DNA from: Actinomadura cremea
GTDB taxonomy: Bacteria > Actinomycetota > Actinomycetes > Streptosporangiales > Streptosporangiaceae
NCBI RefSeq assembly: GCF_014648495.1
Contig: NZ_BMRF01000002.1
Span: forward strand, 124,001 to 188,000
Length of the DNA: 64,000 nucleotides
Reading direction: 5' to 3'
Of the stretch, positions 50,432 to 58,350 are shown piece after piece. The notes under the pieces were generated by a model. It was not told the DNA's origin, ran no database searches, and was given only the letters and a program-made list of their open reading frames with translations. How positions within the stretch are numbered: position 1 is the first letter of the stretch; the number at the start of each line of letters is the position of its first letter. The position numbers were made by a program, and so were the translations under genes.

Positions 50432-51520
50432 TCAGGACTGCGGCAGCCGGGCCCGCAGGGTGCGGATGTGCTCGATGAGGCCGAGCGATCCCGGGACGGT
50501 GCGGCCGAGCGACTCGGGCAGCGCGAGCAGCCCGACGTCGAGGACGAACGGGTCGACCACGTGGAAGCTCGTGCGGATGCCGGGACGTTCGCCGATCAGC
50601 CCCTCGGGCGTCGCGAGCAGCGAGGACGGGCAGGTCAGCGTGGTCGTCTCCGGGTAGGAAAACAGGCCGGACGTCCGCCACTTCGACAGCTCGATCGACG
50701 TCATGCACCCGTAGGTCTCCTCGGGCGTCACCCGTCCCACCACGCCCTGCCAGGTGCCGTCGCCCTTCACGACGCCGCCGAGCAGCGTGGCCGTCCCGTC
50801 CGGCTCGTGCGAGACGCCCCACTCCCAGCCGGAGTAGCGCTGGTCGAGGACGTTGAACCGCCCCCAGTTGTGGTCGTGGTAGCCGCGCCATCCGCTCACG
50901 TCGATGCGGGCGGACGAACCGGGCGGCCGGAGCCAGCCGTTCACGCTGCTCGTCGCGACGGGCGCCGTCCAGTACATCGTCTGCCCGTCGTAGCGGATCG
51001 GCCCGCCCGTCACGCCCGGCAGCGCGTTGTCGAACCAGATGTCGGCCTCGGCGAACAGGCCGTGCCAGCGCAGCCGGTAGGCGCCGCGCCCGCGGTCGTA
51101 CACCAGGCTGCCCGCGCTGCTCCGCACGACCGGCCCCTCGGTCGCGGTCACCTCCAGGACCGGCTCCGGCAGGACCTGCTTCCGGCCCTCCTCCGGGTAC
51201 CAGAAGATCACCCCGGTCGGGACGGGCTCGGTGAACAGCATCGCGATGAAGGTGCGGCGGGTCGCGGGATCCATCACGTGCGTGTACCACCACTCGGTGG
51301 TGGATCCGGGGTGCGGCCCGTCGTCGGACGGCTCGGCGAGCTTGCCGGGCACCTGCGTCAGGTCCGAGCGCTCGACGTCGGTGCGCGGGATCCAGGAGTC
51401 GTCCGTCCGGGACGGCGCGGCGCCGGCGGCCGGCGGGGCCGTGACCGTGATCGGGACGAGCGCGGCGGCCGCGAGGACGAGCGCGGCGGCGGCGCGGCGG
51501 ACGGTCGGGTGACGGAGCAC
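50432..51520 (-). CDS. Secreted AttH/CrtC-like (lipocalin-related hydratase family) protein
   Basis: 362 residues. GTG 51520 has GAGGAGG 6 nt upstream, preferred over an earlier GTG at 51565. An N-terminal signal (LRHPTVRRAAAALVLAAAALVPITV, ending PPAAGA) is followed by the AttH/CrtC signature: STTEWWYTHVMD, RYDGQTMYWTAPV, GYHDHNWGRF, GWEWGVSHEP. CrtC is carotenoid 1,2-hydratase; AttH relatives are lipocalin-like with unclear functions. Paired with a Tat-exported desaturase-like oxidase it suggests processing of a polyprenyl or lipid compound outside the membrane. A divergent TetR with a palindromic site lies upstream. Confidence 0.75.
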   Translation of the reverse strand: MLRHPTVRRAAAALVLAAAALVPITVTAPPAAGAAPSRTDDSWIPRTDVERSDLTQVPGKLAEPSDDGPHPGSTTEWWYTHVMDPATRRTFIAMLFTEPVPTGVIFWYPEEGRKQVLPEPVLEVTATEGPVVRSSAGSLVYDRGRGAYRLRWHGLFAEADIWFDNALPGVTGGPIRYDGQTMYWTAPVATSSVNGWLRPPGSSARIDVSGWRGYHDHNWGRFNVLDQRYSGWEWGVSHEPDGTATLLGGVVKGDGTWQGVVGRVTPEETYGCMTSIELSKWRTSGLFSYPETTTLTCPSSLLATPEGLIGERPGIRTSFHVVDPFVLDVGLLALPESLGRTVPGSLGLIEHIRTLRARLPQS

Positions 51521-51602
51521 GTAGAGCCTCCTCGGCTGAGCCCCCCGTGACGTCCGGCCCGCCACTGGCGAGCCGTGGACCGAGTGTGATTCGGTTCCCG
51601 GG

Positions 51603-51631
51603 CACTGTCAAGCACTGTGTCGACACACTGT
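51603..51631. promoter_or_regulatory. Palindrome TGTGTCGACACA with three CACTGT repeats
   Basis: The perfect 12-bp palindrome is at 51616-51627, flanked by CACTGT at 51603, 51613 and 51626. It lies between the divergent AttH-like gene (start 51520) and TetR gene (start 51699), a typical operator position for that TetR. Confidence 0.55.
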
Positions 51632-51698
51632 CCGACGGCGTGCCCGGCGGCCTGCGGACCGGACGGACCGGACGGACGCCCGGCGGTACCCTGCGGCC

Positions 51699-52346
51699 AT
51701 GGCGTCCACAACCCAGCCGCGCAGCAAGGTCAGGGAGCGGCGCGAGGACGTCCGGCGCCGGGTGCTCCGCACGACCGCGGAGATGATGGCCGACGGCACG
51801 CCCTACACCGAACTGCCCGTGCAGCGCATCGCCGAGCGCGCCCAGGTGGCGCGGTCCACCTTCTACCTGCACTTCCCGGACAAGAGCCGGCTGCTGATCG
51901 CGCTGGCCGACGAGGCGGTCGAGGCGCTGTTCGGCGAGGCCGTCATCTGGTGGCGGGCCGACCACGCCGACGGCGTCGACGGCGTCGCCCACGCCATGCG
52001 GCAGATGATCGCCGCGTACCGCGAGCACCGCCGGGTCCTGCACGCCCTGGCCGAGGTCGCCGGGTACGACTCCGACGTCGCCGCCTTCTGGCGGCACCGG
52101 ATGCGCGGGTTCACCGACGTCGTCGAGGCGCGGCTCGACGCCGAACTGCGGGCGGGCACCGTCGACCCGGAGCTGGACGCCCGCACCACGGCGCAGGTAC
52201 TGATCTGGACGGTGGAGCGCACCATCTCGGCGCACTGCCACCACGACGAGGGGGCGGGGGACGAGCGGATCTCGCGGACCCTCGCCCGGACGATCTGGCT
52301 GACGGTCTACGCCGTCCCGCCCCCGCCCCCGCCGCGCGGCGGCTAA
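51699..52346 (+). CDS. TetR-family regulator of the AttH/oxidase pair
   Basis: 215 residues. The helix-turn-helix (RREDVRRRVLRTTAEMMADG, LPVQRIAERAQVARSTFYLHFPDKSRLLIAL) is followed by a TetR C-terminal domain with WWRADHADGVDG and YREHRRVLHALAEVAGYD. The C-terminus is a Pro run. Divergent orientation and the palindrome at 51616-51627 indicate autoregulation and control of the AttH/FAD oxidase operon. It runs convergently towards a P450 gene. Confidence 0.84.
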   Translation: MASTTQPRSKVRERREDVRRRVLRTTAEMMADGTPYTELPVQRIAERAQVARSTFYLHFPDKSRLLIALADEAVEALFGEAVIWWRADHADGVDGVAHAMRQMIAAYREHRRVLHALAEVAGYDSDVAAFWRHRMRGFTDVVEARLDAELRAGTVDPELDARTTAQVLIWTVERTISAHCHHDEGAGDERISRTLARTIWLTVYAVPPPPPPRGG

Positions 52347-52392
52347 CCGGGGCCGGGGCCGGTCCGGCCGCTTCCGGCCAGTGGGCGGCCGG

Positions 52393-53631
52393 TCAGGAGA
52401 GGGCGCAGGGCAGGCGCTTGATGCCGTTGAGGAAGTTCGAGCGCAGCCGGTCCGGCTCCCCGGCGGCGCGCACGCCCGGCGCGCGGGCGAGCAGCTCGCG
52501 GAACACGGCGGTCACCTCGCCGCGGGCCAGGTGCGCGCCCAGGCAGTAGTGCGGGCCGGGCGCGCCGAAGCCGAGGTGCGGGTTGGGCGACCGGGTGACG
52601 TCGAACCGCTCCGGGGCGTCGAAGACCGACTCGTCCCGGTTGGCGGACCAGTAGTAGAGCAGCAGCTTGTCGCCCTCGGCGAACCGGTGGCCGTTCAGCT
52701 CGCAGTCCCGGGTCGCGGTGCGCCGCATGTAGATGATCGGCGAGGCGCACCGGACGATCTCCTCGGTGGCGGTGGCCGCGTACCGCTCGAAGTCGCCGGC
52801 CCAGAGCCGCTTCTGGTCCGGATGCTCGGTGAGGAGCAGCAGCCCGTGCGAGATCGCGGTGCGGGTGGTCTCGCTCCCGGCCTGGAGCAGGATGCCGAAG
52901 AACGAGCCGAGTTCCCCGGCGGTCAGCCGCTCTCCGTCCACGTTGGCGTTGACGAGCCTGGACGTCAGGTCGTCCGCGGGCGCCGCGACCCGTTCGGCGG
53001 CCAGCTCGTGGACCATGCCCGACAGCTCGGCGGCGGCCCTGAGCATGGCGCCGGGGTCGCCGCCGCGCGGCGTGTACTCGGCGTCGCCCGACCCCAGGAT
53101 GATGTTCGTGCGCTCGGCGACGAACCGGTGCCGGTCCTGCGGGACGCCCATCATCCGGCAGATGATCGTCAGCGGCAGCCGCTCGGCGACCTCGGCGACG
53201 AAGTCGCACGCGCCCCGTTCGAGCAGGTCGTCCACGACCGTCGCGGCGACCCGCCGGATCTCGGCGTCCAGCCGTCCGATCATGCTCGGGGTGAACGCAC
53301 GGGAGACGATGCGGCGCAGCCGGGCGTGCCGCGGATCGTCCATGTTGATCATCGAGTCGAAGAACTCGAGCGACTCCGGCGGCCGGTCGAACAGGTTCAC
53401 GCCCTCGGCGCTGGAGAAGTCCCGGGGGCGGCGGCTGGCCTCGACCACGTCGGCGTGCCTGGTCACCGCGTAGAAGCCGGGACCCCGCCGCGCCGCCCAC
53501 GGCGCGCGCGGCTCGGCGAAGAACGCCACCGGACGCTCGCGCCGCAGCGTCGCGAACGCCGCCGCGCGCTCGGCGGGCGGGGCGGCCCAGAAGCGGCCCT
53601 TGGACAGGTCGATGTCGGCCAGAGCGGTCAC
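52393..53631 (-). CDS. Cytochrome P450
   Basis: 412 residues, normal bacterial size. The oxygen-activating I-helix has AGSETTRTAISHG, the ExxR pair is in EEIVRCASP, and the haem cysteine is Cys363 in FGAPGPHYCLGAHLAR. FDSMINMDDPRHARLRRIVSRAFTP is like the actinobacterial CYP124/125/142 group that hydroxylates sterol or isoprenoid side chains; assignment to a family would need identity values. GTG 53631 has GGAGG 5 nt upstream. It is monocistronic; no ferredoxin gene next to it. It could take part in the terpenoid-like catabolism of the window. Confidence 0.88.
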   Translation of the reverse strand: MTALADIDLSKGRFWAAPPAERAAAFATLRRERPVAFFAEPRAPWAARRGPGFYAVTRHADVVEASRRPRDFSSAEGVNLFDRPPESLEFFDSMINMDDPRHARLRRIVSRAFTPSMIGRLDAEIRRVAATVVDDLLERGACDFVAEVAERLPLTIICRMMGVPQDRHRFVAERTNIILGSGDAEYTPRGGDPGAMLRAAAELSGMVHELAAERVAAPADDLTSRLVNANVDGERLTAGELGSFFGILLQAGSETTRTAISHGLLLLTEHPDQKRLWAGDFERYAATATEEIVRCASPIIYMRRTATRDCELNGHRFAEGDKLLLYYWSANRDESVFDAPERFDVTRSPNPHLGFGAPGPHYCLGAHLARGEVTAVFRELLARAPGVRAAGEPDRLRSNFLNGIKRLPCALS

Positions 53632-53802
53632 GCTGCCTCCAGGCTCGTCGCGCGAGTGCCTCGTCCGGACGGGCGTTCGGCGCCTCCGGCGCGCGCCACG
53701 ACTGGCATGCTACGACGGGGCCGACAATCCGTCGATCATCGGCATTTCGTGTTATCTGCTGCGTTCCGGGACGTCCCCTAAGGAGCTCTCGGAAGGACGG
53801 TG

Positions 53803-55257
53803 ATGCCCGTGCCGAAGGACGTGGCCCCGCTCGTGCGGGCGGCGCAGGACGGCGACCCCGCGGCCAGGGACGAACTGGTCACCGCGCACCTGCCGCTCCT
53901 CTACAACGTGGTCGGCTGGGCCCTGGACGGCCACGCCGACGTGGACGACGTCGTGCAGGAGTCGCTGCTGCGCGCGCTCGGCGGCCTCGACGGGCTCCGC
54001 GAACCCGCGAGCTTCCGCTCCTGGCTCGTCGCCATCGCCATGAACCAGGTGCGCAGCCGGTGGGCGGCGCTGCGGCGCAGGCCGCCCGTCGACCCGGACG
54101 CCGTGGCGCGGCTCGCCGAACCCGCGCCCGACTTCGCGGAGGCGGCCGTCCTGCACCTCGAACTCGCCGGGCAGCGCCGGGAGGTCGCCGAGGCGACGCG
54201 CTGGCTCGATCCAGGCGAGCGCGACGTGCTGGCCCTGTGGTGGCTGGAGGCGTCGGGCCACCTCACCCGGCGCGAGCTCGCCGACGGGCTCGGCGTGTCC
54301 GTCGCGCACGCCGCCGTCCGCGTGCAGCGGACGAAGGCGCAGCTCGCGACGTGCCGCGCGGTCGTCCGCGCGCTGTCGCCGCCGCGCTGCGCCGCGCTCG
54401 TCCTCGACCGCTGGGACGGGCGGCCGTCCCCGCTGTGGCGCAAGCGCATCGCCCGGCACGTCCGCGGCTGCGACGCGTGCGCCGAGCGCGGCCGCGACCT
54501 CCTGCCGCCCGAGGCCCTCCTCGCCGGGCTCGTCATGGTGCCCCTGCCGAAGGCGTTCGCCCCCGACCTCGTCGCGGCGGCGTCGTCGTCCGCGTCGTCC
54601 GCGTCGTCCGCTTCCTCCGCTTCGGCTTCGTCCGTTTCGTCCGCGTCGTCCGCGGCTCGGACGGCGCGGTGGGCGGTGCCGGGTGCCGCGGCGGCGGCCG
54701 TCGCCGTGTCCGTGGCCGTCTGGATCCTGCACGAGCCTCCCGACCGGACGCCTTCCGCACCCGACCGCGCCGCCCCGCCCGTGCAGCGCACGTCGGCGGC
54801 GCCGTCCCGGACGCCCGTCCCCGAACCGGCGCCCGCGAAGGACCACCTCGACCCGCCCGCGTCCACCGCGCCGCCCACGGTCGAGCAGCAGGTCGTCCGG
54901 CTCGTCAACGCGGAGCGCGCGCGGGCCGGCTGCGGCCCGCTGCGCGCCTCGCCCGCCCTGCACGAGGCCGCGCGGAAGCACTCGTCCGACATGGCGGCCC
55001 GCCGCGTCCTCGACCACCGGGGCGCCGGCGGCGCCGATCCGGGGGACCGGATCACCGCCGCCGGCTTCCGCTGGTCGGCCTACGGCGAGAACATCGCCCA
55101 GGGGCAGCCGACCCCCGCCCGCGTCGTCTCGTCCTGGATGGGCAGCCAGGGGCACCGCGCCAACATCGTCGACTGCGGCTTCAGCCGGATCGGCGTCGCG
55201 GTCGCCCGCGGCCCCGGCGGGCCCTGGTGGACGCAGGTGTTCGCGACCCCGCGGTGA
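53803..55257 (+). CDS. ECF sigma factor fused to membrane helix and extracellular CAP domain
   Basis: 484 residues. Residues about 10-180 are an ECF sigma-70 factor (DDVVQESLLRALGGLDGLREPASFRSWLVAIAMNQVRSRW; region 4 LDPGERDVLALWWLEASGHLTRRELADGLGVSVAHAAVRVQRTKAQL). A zinc-finger anti-sigma-like HxxxCxxC (HVRGCDACAERG) follows, then a Ser/Ala run, one membrane helix (about 288-305, AAAAVAVSVAVWIL), a Pro-rich linker and a CAP/SCP domain (about 365-484: VVRLVNAERARAGCGPL, SAYGENIA). The protein thus joins transcription factor, anti-sigma motif and wall-exposed sensor domain in one chain. ATG 53803 has GGAAGG 6 nt upstream. Confidence 0.82.
   Translation: MPVPKDVAPLVRAAQDGDPAARDELVTAHLPLLYNVVGWALDGHADVDDVVQESLLRALGGLDGLREPASFRSWLVAIAMNQVRSRWAALRRRPPVDPDAVARLAEPAPDFAEAAVLHLELAGQRREVAEATRWLDPGERDVLALWWLEASGHLTRRELADGLGVSVAHAAVRVQRTKAQLATCRAVVRALSPPRCAALVLDRWDGRPSPLWRKRIARHVRGCDACAERGRDLLPPEALLAGLVMVPLPKAFAPDLVAAASSSASSASSASSASASSVSSASSAARTARWAVPGAAAAAVAVSVAVWILHEPPDRTPSAPDRAAPPVQRTSAAPSRTPVPEPAPAKDHLDPPASTAPPTVEQQVVRLVNAERARAGCGPLRASPALHEAARKHSSDMAARRVLDHRGAGGADPGDRITAAGFRWSAYGENIAQGQPTPARVVSSWMGSQGHRANIVDCGFSRIGVAVARGPGGPWWTQVFATPR
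54578..54655 (+). repeat. Low-complexity GCGTCGTCC-type coding repeat
   Basis: Degenerate 9-bp repeats (GCGTCGTCC and variants) encode the Ser/Ala linker before the membrane helix of the sigma-CAP fusion. Being slippage-prone it may vary in length between strains. Confidence 0.6.
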
Positions 55258-56019
55258 TCAGCGGGAGCCGAACGCCTGCGTCCAGTACGGCCCGCCCGAC
55301 GTGACGACCCCGACGCCGATCTCGTCGAACGTGCAGTTGAGGATGTTCGCCCGGTGCCCGGGACTGTTCATCCACGACGACATCACGCTCTCCGGCCCCG
55401 ACTGCCCCTTGGCGATGTTCTCGCCGTAGGCGGACCAGCGGTATCCCGCCGCCGTGATGCGGTCGCCCGGACTCTTCCCGTCCGGGCTGGTGTGGTCGAA
55501 GTAGCCGCGCGCGGCCATGTCGGCCGAGTGCCCCTGCGCGGCCCGCGCGAGTGCCGCGTTGCTCCGCACCGGCCCGCACCCCTGCTTCGCGCGCTCGCCG
55601 TTGACCAGCGCGACCACCCGCGACGCGGCCGTCCCGCCCGCCGGGGCCTGCTGCTTCGGCCGCGTCGTCCGCTTCGGTTCGGCCGCCTTCGGGGTGGGAG
55701 TCGGTTTCCGCTCCGGCGCTCGCGAGGCCCTCTGGACGGGCTCGGCCTCACGGGTCTCCTTCGGCTTCACCGGGGACGGTCTCGTCGGCGACGGCTCGGC
55801 CGTCGCCGTCCCGGCCGGGCTCGGTGCGGTCGGCGACGGCGCCGCGGTCGTCCCGTGCCCGGCGAGCGCCCCGTCCGGGTCGTCCCGGACCACGCTCACG
55901 ACCGTCCCGGCGACCGCCCCCGCCACGAGCAGCCCGGCGGCGCCCACGGCCGTCCAGACGACGACCCGCTCCGACGCCCGCCGGGGCCTGCGTCCGTCCT
56001 GGTCCCTCATCGATGCCAC
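55258..56019 (-). CDS. CAP/SCP-domain protein with membrane anchor
   Basis: 253 residues. An N-terminal helix (about 19-45, VVVWTAVGAAGLLVAGAVAGTVV) is followed by a Pro/Thr/Lys-rich linker of about 90 residues and a CAP domain (about 132-253: VVALVNGERAKQGCGPV, GYRWSAYGENIAKGQ, HRANILNC, YWTQAFGSR). The domain is highly similar to that of the neighbouring sigma fusion, and the two genes are convergent with directly adjoining stop codons. CAP proteins are extracellular and bind lipids or act in wall biology. GTG 56019 has GGAAGGG close upstream; ATG 56010 is the alternative start. Confidence 0.78.
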   Translation of the reverse strand: MASMRDQDGRRPRRASERVVVWTAVGAAGLLVAGAVAGTVVSVVRDDPDGALAGHGTTAAPSPTAPSPAGTATAEPSPTRPSPVKPKETREAEPVQRASRAPERKPTPTPKAAEPKRTTRPKQQAPAGGTAASRVVALVNGERAKQGCGPVRSNAALARAAQGHSADMAARGYFDHTSPDGKSPGDRITAAGYRWSAYGENIAKGQSGPESVMSSWMNSPGHRANILNCTFDEIGVGVVTSGGPYWTQAFGSR

Positions 56020-56189
56020 GTCCCTTCCATGTACGGATCACGACGGAGACCGGGGCGGGAGGGGGCGATAACGGAAACCCGCGAACTTTTCGGCGACGGG
56101 CCCGGCCGCCACGGCGGGGACGGGCGGTGACCGGCGGCGGGACGCCAAGCGGTGTCCAAGAGATCGAAGCGGAGCATTTGCCCGCTGGT

Positions 56190-56212
56190 CCGCGATCGGC
56201 GCGCAATCGCGG
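56190..56212 (+). promoter_or_regulatory. Stem-loop in the leader of the amt gene
   Basis: CCGCGAT (56190-56196) and ATCGCGG (56206-56212) form a perfect 7-bp stem with a 9-nt loop, 58 bp before the ammonium transporter start. It could be a leader structure or regulator site. The rest of the 251-bp gap shows no gene and no clear GlnR box. Confidence 0.35.
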
Positions 56213-56270
56213 GAATTCCCCAGCCAGCGGACTGATCGACACCCAAGGGGAATAATGAGGAAGGTCTGAA

Positions 56271-57482
56271 ATGTCCACGGGGTTGAACACCGGCGACTCC
56301 GCCTGGCTGCTGGTGAGCACCGCCATGGTGCTCCTCATGACACCGGGACTCGCCTTCTTCTATGGCGGAATGGTCCGCTCCAAGAACATGCTGACGATGC
56401 TCTACATGAGCTTCATCTGCATCAGCCTGGTGACGGTCGTGTGGTTCCTCTACGGGTACGGCATCGCGTTCGGCAAGGACGCGGGCGGCGCCGGGCTCAT
56501 CGGCTGGGGCGACTGGCGTTTCGGCAACGTCACCCCGGACGCGATCCGCGGGACGATCCCGGAGCAGATCTACGCGTGCTTCCAGCTCACGTTCGCGATC
56601 ATCACGGTCGCCCTGATCAGCGGCTCCATCGCCGGCCGCGCGCGCTTCGGCCCGTGGGTCCTGTTCGTCGTGGTGTGGGTGACGCTGGTCTACCTGCCCA
56701 TCGCGCACTGGGTGTTCTCGTCCTCCGGCTGGATCAACAAATGGGGCGTGATGGACTTCGCCGGCGGCCTCGTCGTCGAGCTGAACTCGGGGATCTCGGG
56801 CCTCGCGATGGCGCTGGTGCTGGGGCGCGGGATCGAGTTCCGGCGCGGCGAGGGACCGCGGCCGGGCAACATCCCGTTCGTCATGCTCGGCCTCGGGCTG
56901 CTCTGGTTCGGCTGGTTCGGCTTCAACGCGGGCTCGGCCCTGGGCGACGGCGCCCTCGCGGCCCGCGCCTTCGTCAGCACGATGATCGCGGGCTGTTCCG
57001 GGATGCTGACCTGGCGGCTGCTGGAATGGCTGCGCACCCGGCACCTCACCCGGCTCGGATCGGCCAGCGGCGCGCTCGCCGGGCTGGTGGCCATCACCCC
57101 GTCGTGCGCGTTCGTCGGCGTCTGGGGCGCGTTCTTCATCGGCATCGCGGCCGCGGCGGTGTGCACGTACGCGGTCCAGATGAAGCTCGTCGCCGGTTAC
57201 GACGACACCCTGGACGTCGTCGGGATCCACGGCGCCGGCGGCATCGTCGGCGTCCTGGCGCTCGGCTTCGTCGCCACCGGCTGGGACCAGGGCTCGCCCG
57301 GCCTCTTCTACGGCGGCCCGCCGTCGGTCCTCGGCAAGCAGGCGGTCGCGGTGCTCGCGGTCGGCGCGTACGCGTTCATCGTCACCTTCGTCATCGGCAA
57401 GATCATCGACCGCCTGTTCCGGATGCGCATGACGCCCGAGGAGCAGGACAAGGGTACGGACGCCTCCTTCGTCGAGGGCTGA
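56271..57482 (+). CDS. amt: Ammonium transporter Amt, first pore histidine replaced by glutamate
   Basis: 403 residues, about 11 membrane helices, with Amt signatures FFYGGMVRSKNML, DFAGG and GIHGAGGIVGVLALG. In most Amt/AmtB proteins the first pore histidine follows DFAGGxVVH; here it is Glu170 (DFAGGLVVELNSG). The second is kept (His320). The same His-to-Glu change is known from fungal Mep1/Mep3-type transporters. It imports ammonium. ATG 56271 follows AGGAAGG. No GlnK gene (usual partner in actinobacteria) follows; instead a DUF1275 gene and a urea transporter, forming a nitrogen-uptake block with urease. Confidence 0.9.
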   Translation: MSTGLNTGDSAWLLVSTAMVLLMTPGLAFFYGGMVRSKNMLTMLYMSFICISLVTVVWFLYGYGIAFGKDAGGAGLIGWGDWRFGNVTPDAIRGTIPEQIYACFQLTFAIITVALISGSIAGRARFGPWVLFVVVWVTLVYLPIAHWVFSSSGWINKWGVMDFAGGLVVELNSGISGLAMALVLGRGIEFRRGEGPRPGNIPFVMLGLGLLWFGWFGFNAGSALGDGALAARAFVSTMIAGCSGMLTWRLLEWLRTRHLTRLGSASGALAGLVAITPSCAFVGVWGAFFIGIAAAAVCTYAVQMKLVAGYDDTLDVVGIHGAGGIVGVLALGFVATGWDQGSPGLFYGGPPSVLGKQAVAVLAVGAYAFIVTFVIGKIIDRLFRMRMTPEEQDKGTDASFVEG

Positions 57483-57489
57483 CGCGGGG

Positions 57490-58176
57490 ATGCCCGGAAC
57501 GCGCGACCACGGACCGCTGCCCGCGTACCTCATCGTCCTCACCGGCGTCACCGGGCTGATCGACGCCGTCAGCTACCTCGAGTTCGGCAACGTCTTCGTG
57601 GCGAACGTGACCGGGAACGTCATCTTCTTCGGGTTCCGGCTCGGGGGCAGGGGAGAGGCGACGGGCACGTTCGTGGCGACGATCGTCTCGACCGTCTTCT
57701 TCTGCGCCGGGGCCGCCTTCGGCGGACGGCTGAAGTTCGGCCGGCTGCTGCACCGCGGCCACCTGCTGGCCGCGGGCGCCACCGTGCAGGCGTGCGCGTT
57801 CGCCGTCGCGGCCCTCGTCACGACGATCCTCGGCCACACCCCCGCGCTCGAACGCCAGGTGCTGATCCCGCTCCTGGCGGCCTCGATGGGGTGGCAGTTC
57901 TCGATCGTGCGGCGCGTCGACGTCCCCGGCTTCCGGACGGTCGTGATCACCACCGCGCTCACGTCGCTCTTCGCCGACGCCGGCCGGCCGCGCGGGCAGT
58001 CCGTGCGCAAGGGCCTGTCGGTCGCGGCGCTGCTGGTGGGGGCGATGACAGGCACCCTGCTCCTCGAGCACATCGCGGTGCCGGCGCCCATGTGGACGGC
58101 GGCCGCCCTGCTGCTGGCGATCGCCGCCGCCAGCTTCACCGCCGCGCGCCGGTCGGGATCCGAGAGCTGGGCCTGA
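57490..58176 (+). CDS. DUF1275 (YoaK-family) membrane protein
   Basis: 228 residues with about five to six membrane helices. The N-terminal VLTGVTGLIDAVSYLEFGNVFVANVTGNVIFFGF is the characteristic YoaK/DUF1275 segment, and ATALTSLFADAG-like sequence (TTALTSLFADAG) lies near the C-terminal third. No biochemical function is established for the family. It starts 7 bp after amt, so the two are probably co-transcribed, but a role in ammonium metabolism is not shown. Confidence 0.8.
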   Translation: MPGTRDHGPLPAYLIVLTGVTGLIDAVSYLEFGNVFVANVTGNVIFFGFRLGGRGEATGTFVATIVSTVFFCAGAAFGGRLKFGRLLHRGHLLAAGATVQACAFAVAALVTTILGHTPALERQVLIPLLAASMGWQFSIVRRVDVPGFRTVVITTALTSLFADAGRPRGQSVRKGLSVAALLVGAMTGTLLLEHIAVPAPMWTAAALLLAIAAASFTAARRSGSESWA

Positions 58177-58224
58177 CGGGCCCGGCGCCGCGAGAGGCAA
58201 ATGGCGCCCGTCCGTTATTTGGAC

Positions 58225-58246
58225 AACTGTTGACGAATTGCCAATT
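58225..58246. promoter_or_regulatory. Small palindromes upstream of the urea transporter
   Basis: CAACTGTTG (58225-58233) and AATTGCCAATT (58236-58246) lie adjacent in an AT-rich patch, with TTGACG (58230-58235) as possible -35. They precede the urea transporter/urease operon by about 105 bp and may be nitrogen-regulatory sites. Confidence 0.3.
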
Positions 58247-58350
58247 TTGTGGCCGAGAGTCCGGGAAAGAAGCTGCATGTCGCGCCCGCGCGGGCCGCCG
58301 TTCGCGCGGAGCAAATCAGCCGCAACAGTTCGCTTTTAAGGAGAGTGTCC

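Noticed and set aside
48630-52244. 1204-codon minus-strand frame fusing the FAD oxidase with upstream sequence
   Set aside because: The Tat signal starts at 50405 and upstream residues are shadows of the AttH-like and TetR genes, so no fusion is real.
54578-54655. Tandem repeat in the sigma-CAP gene considered as a CRISPR or VNTR locus
   Set aside because: The 9-bp units lie in frame, encode Ser/Ala, and have no spacers; it is coding low complexity.
56020-56270. Possible GlnR box upstream of amt
   Set aside because: Fragments such as ATAACGGAAAC resemble half sites, but the spaced GTnAC/GAAAC arrangement is not met.
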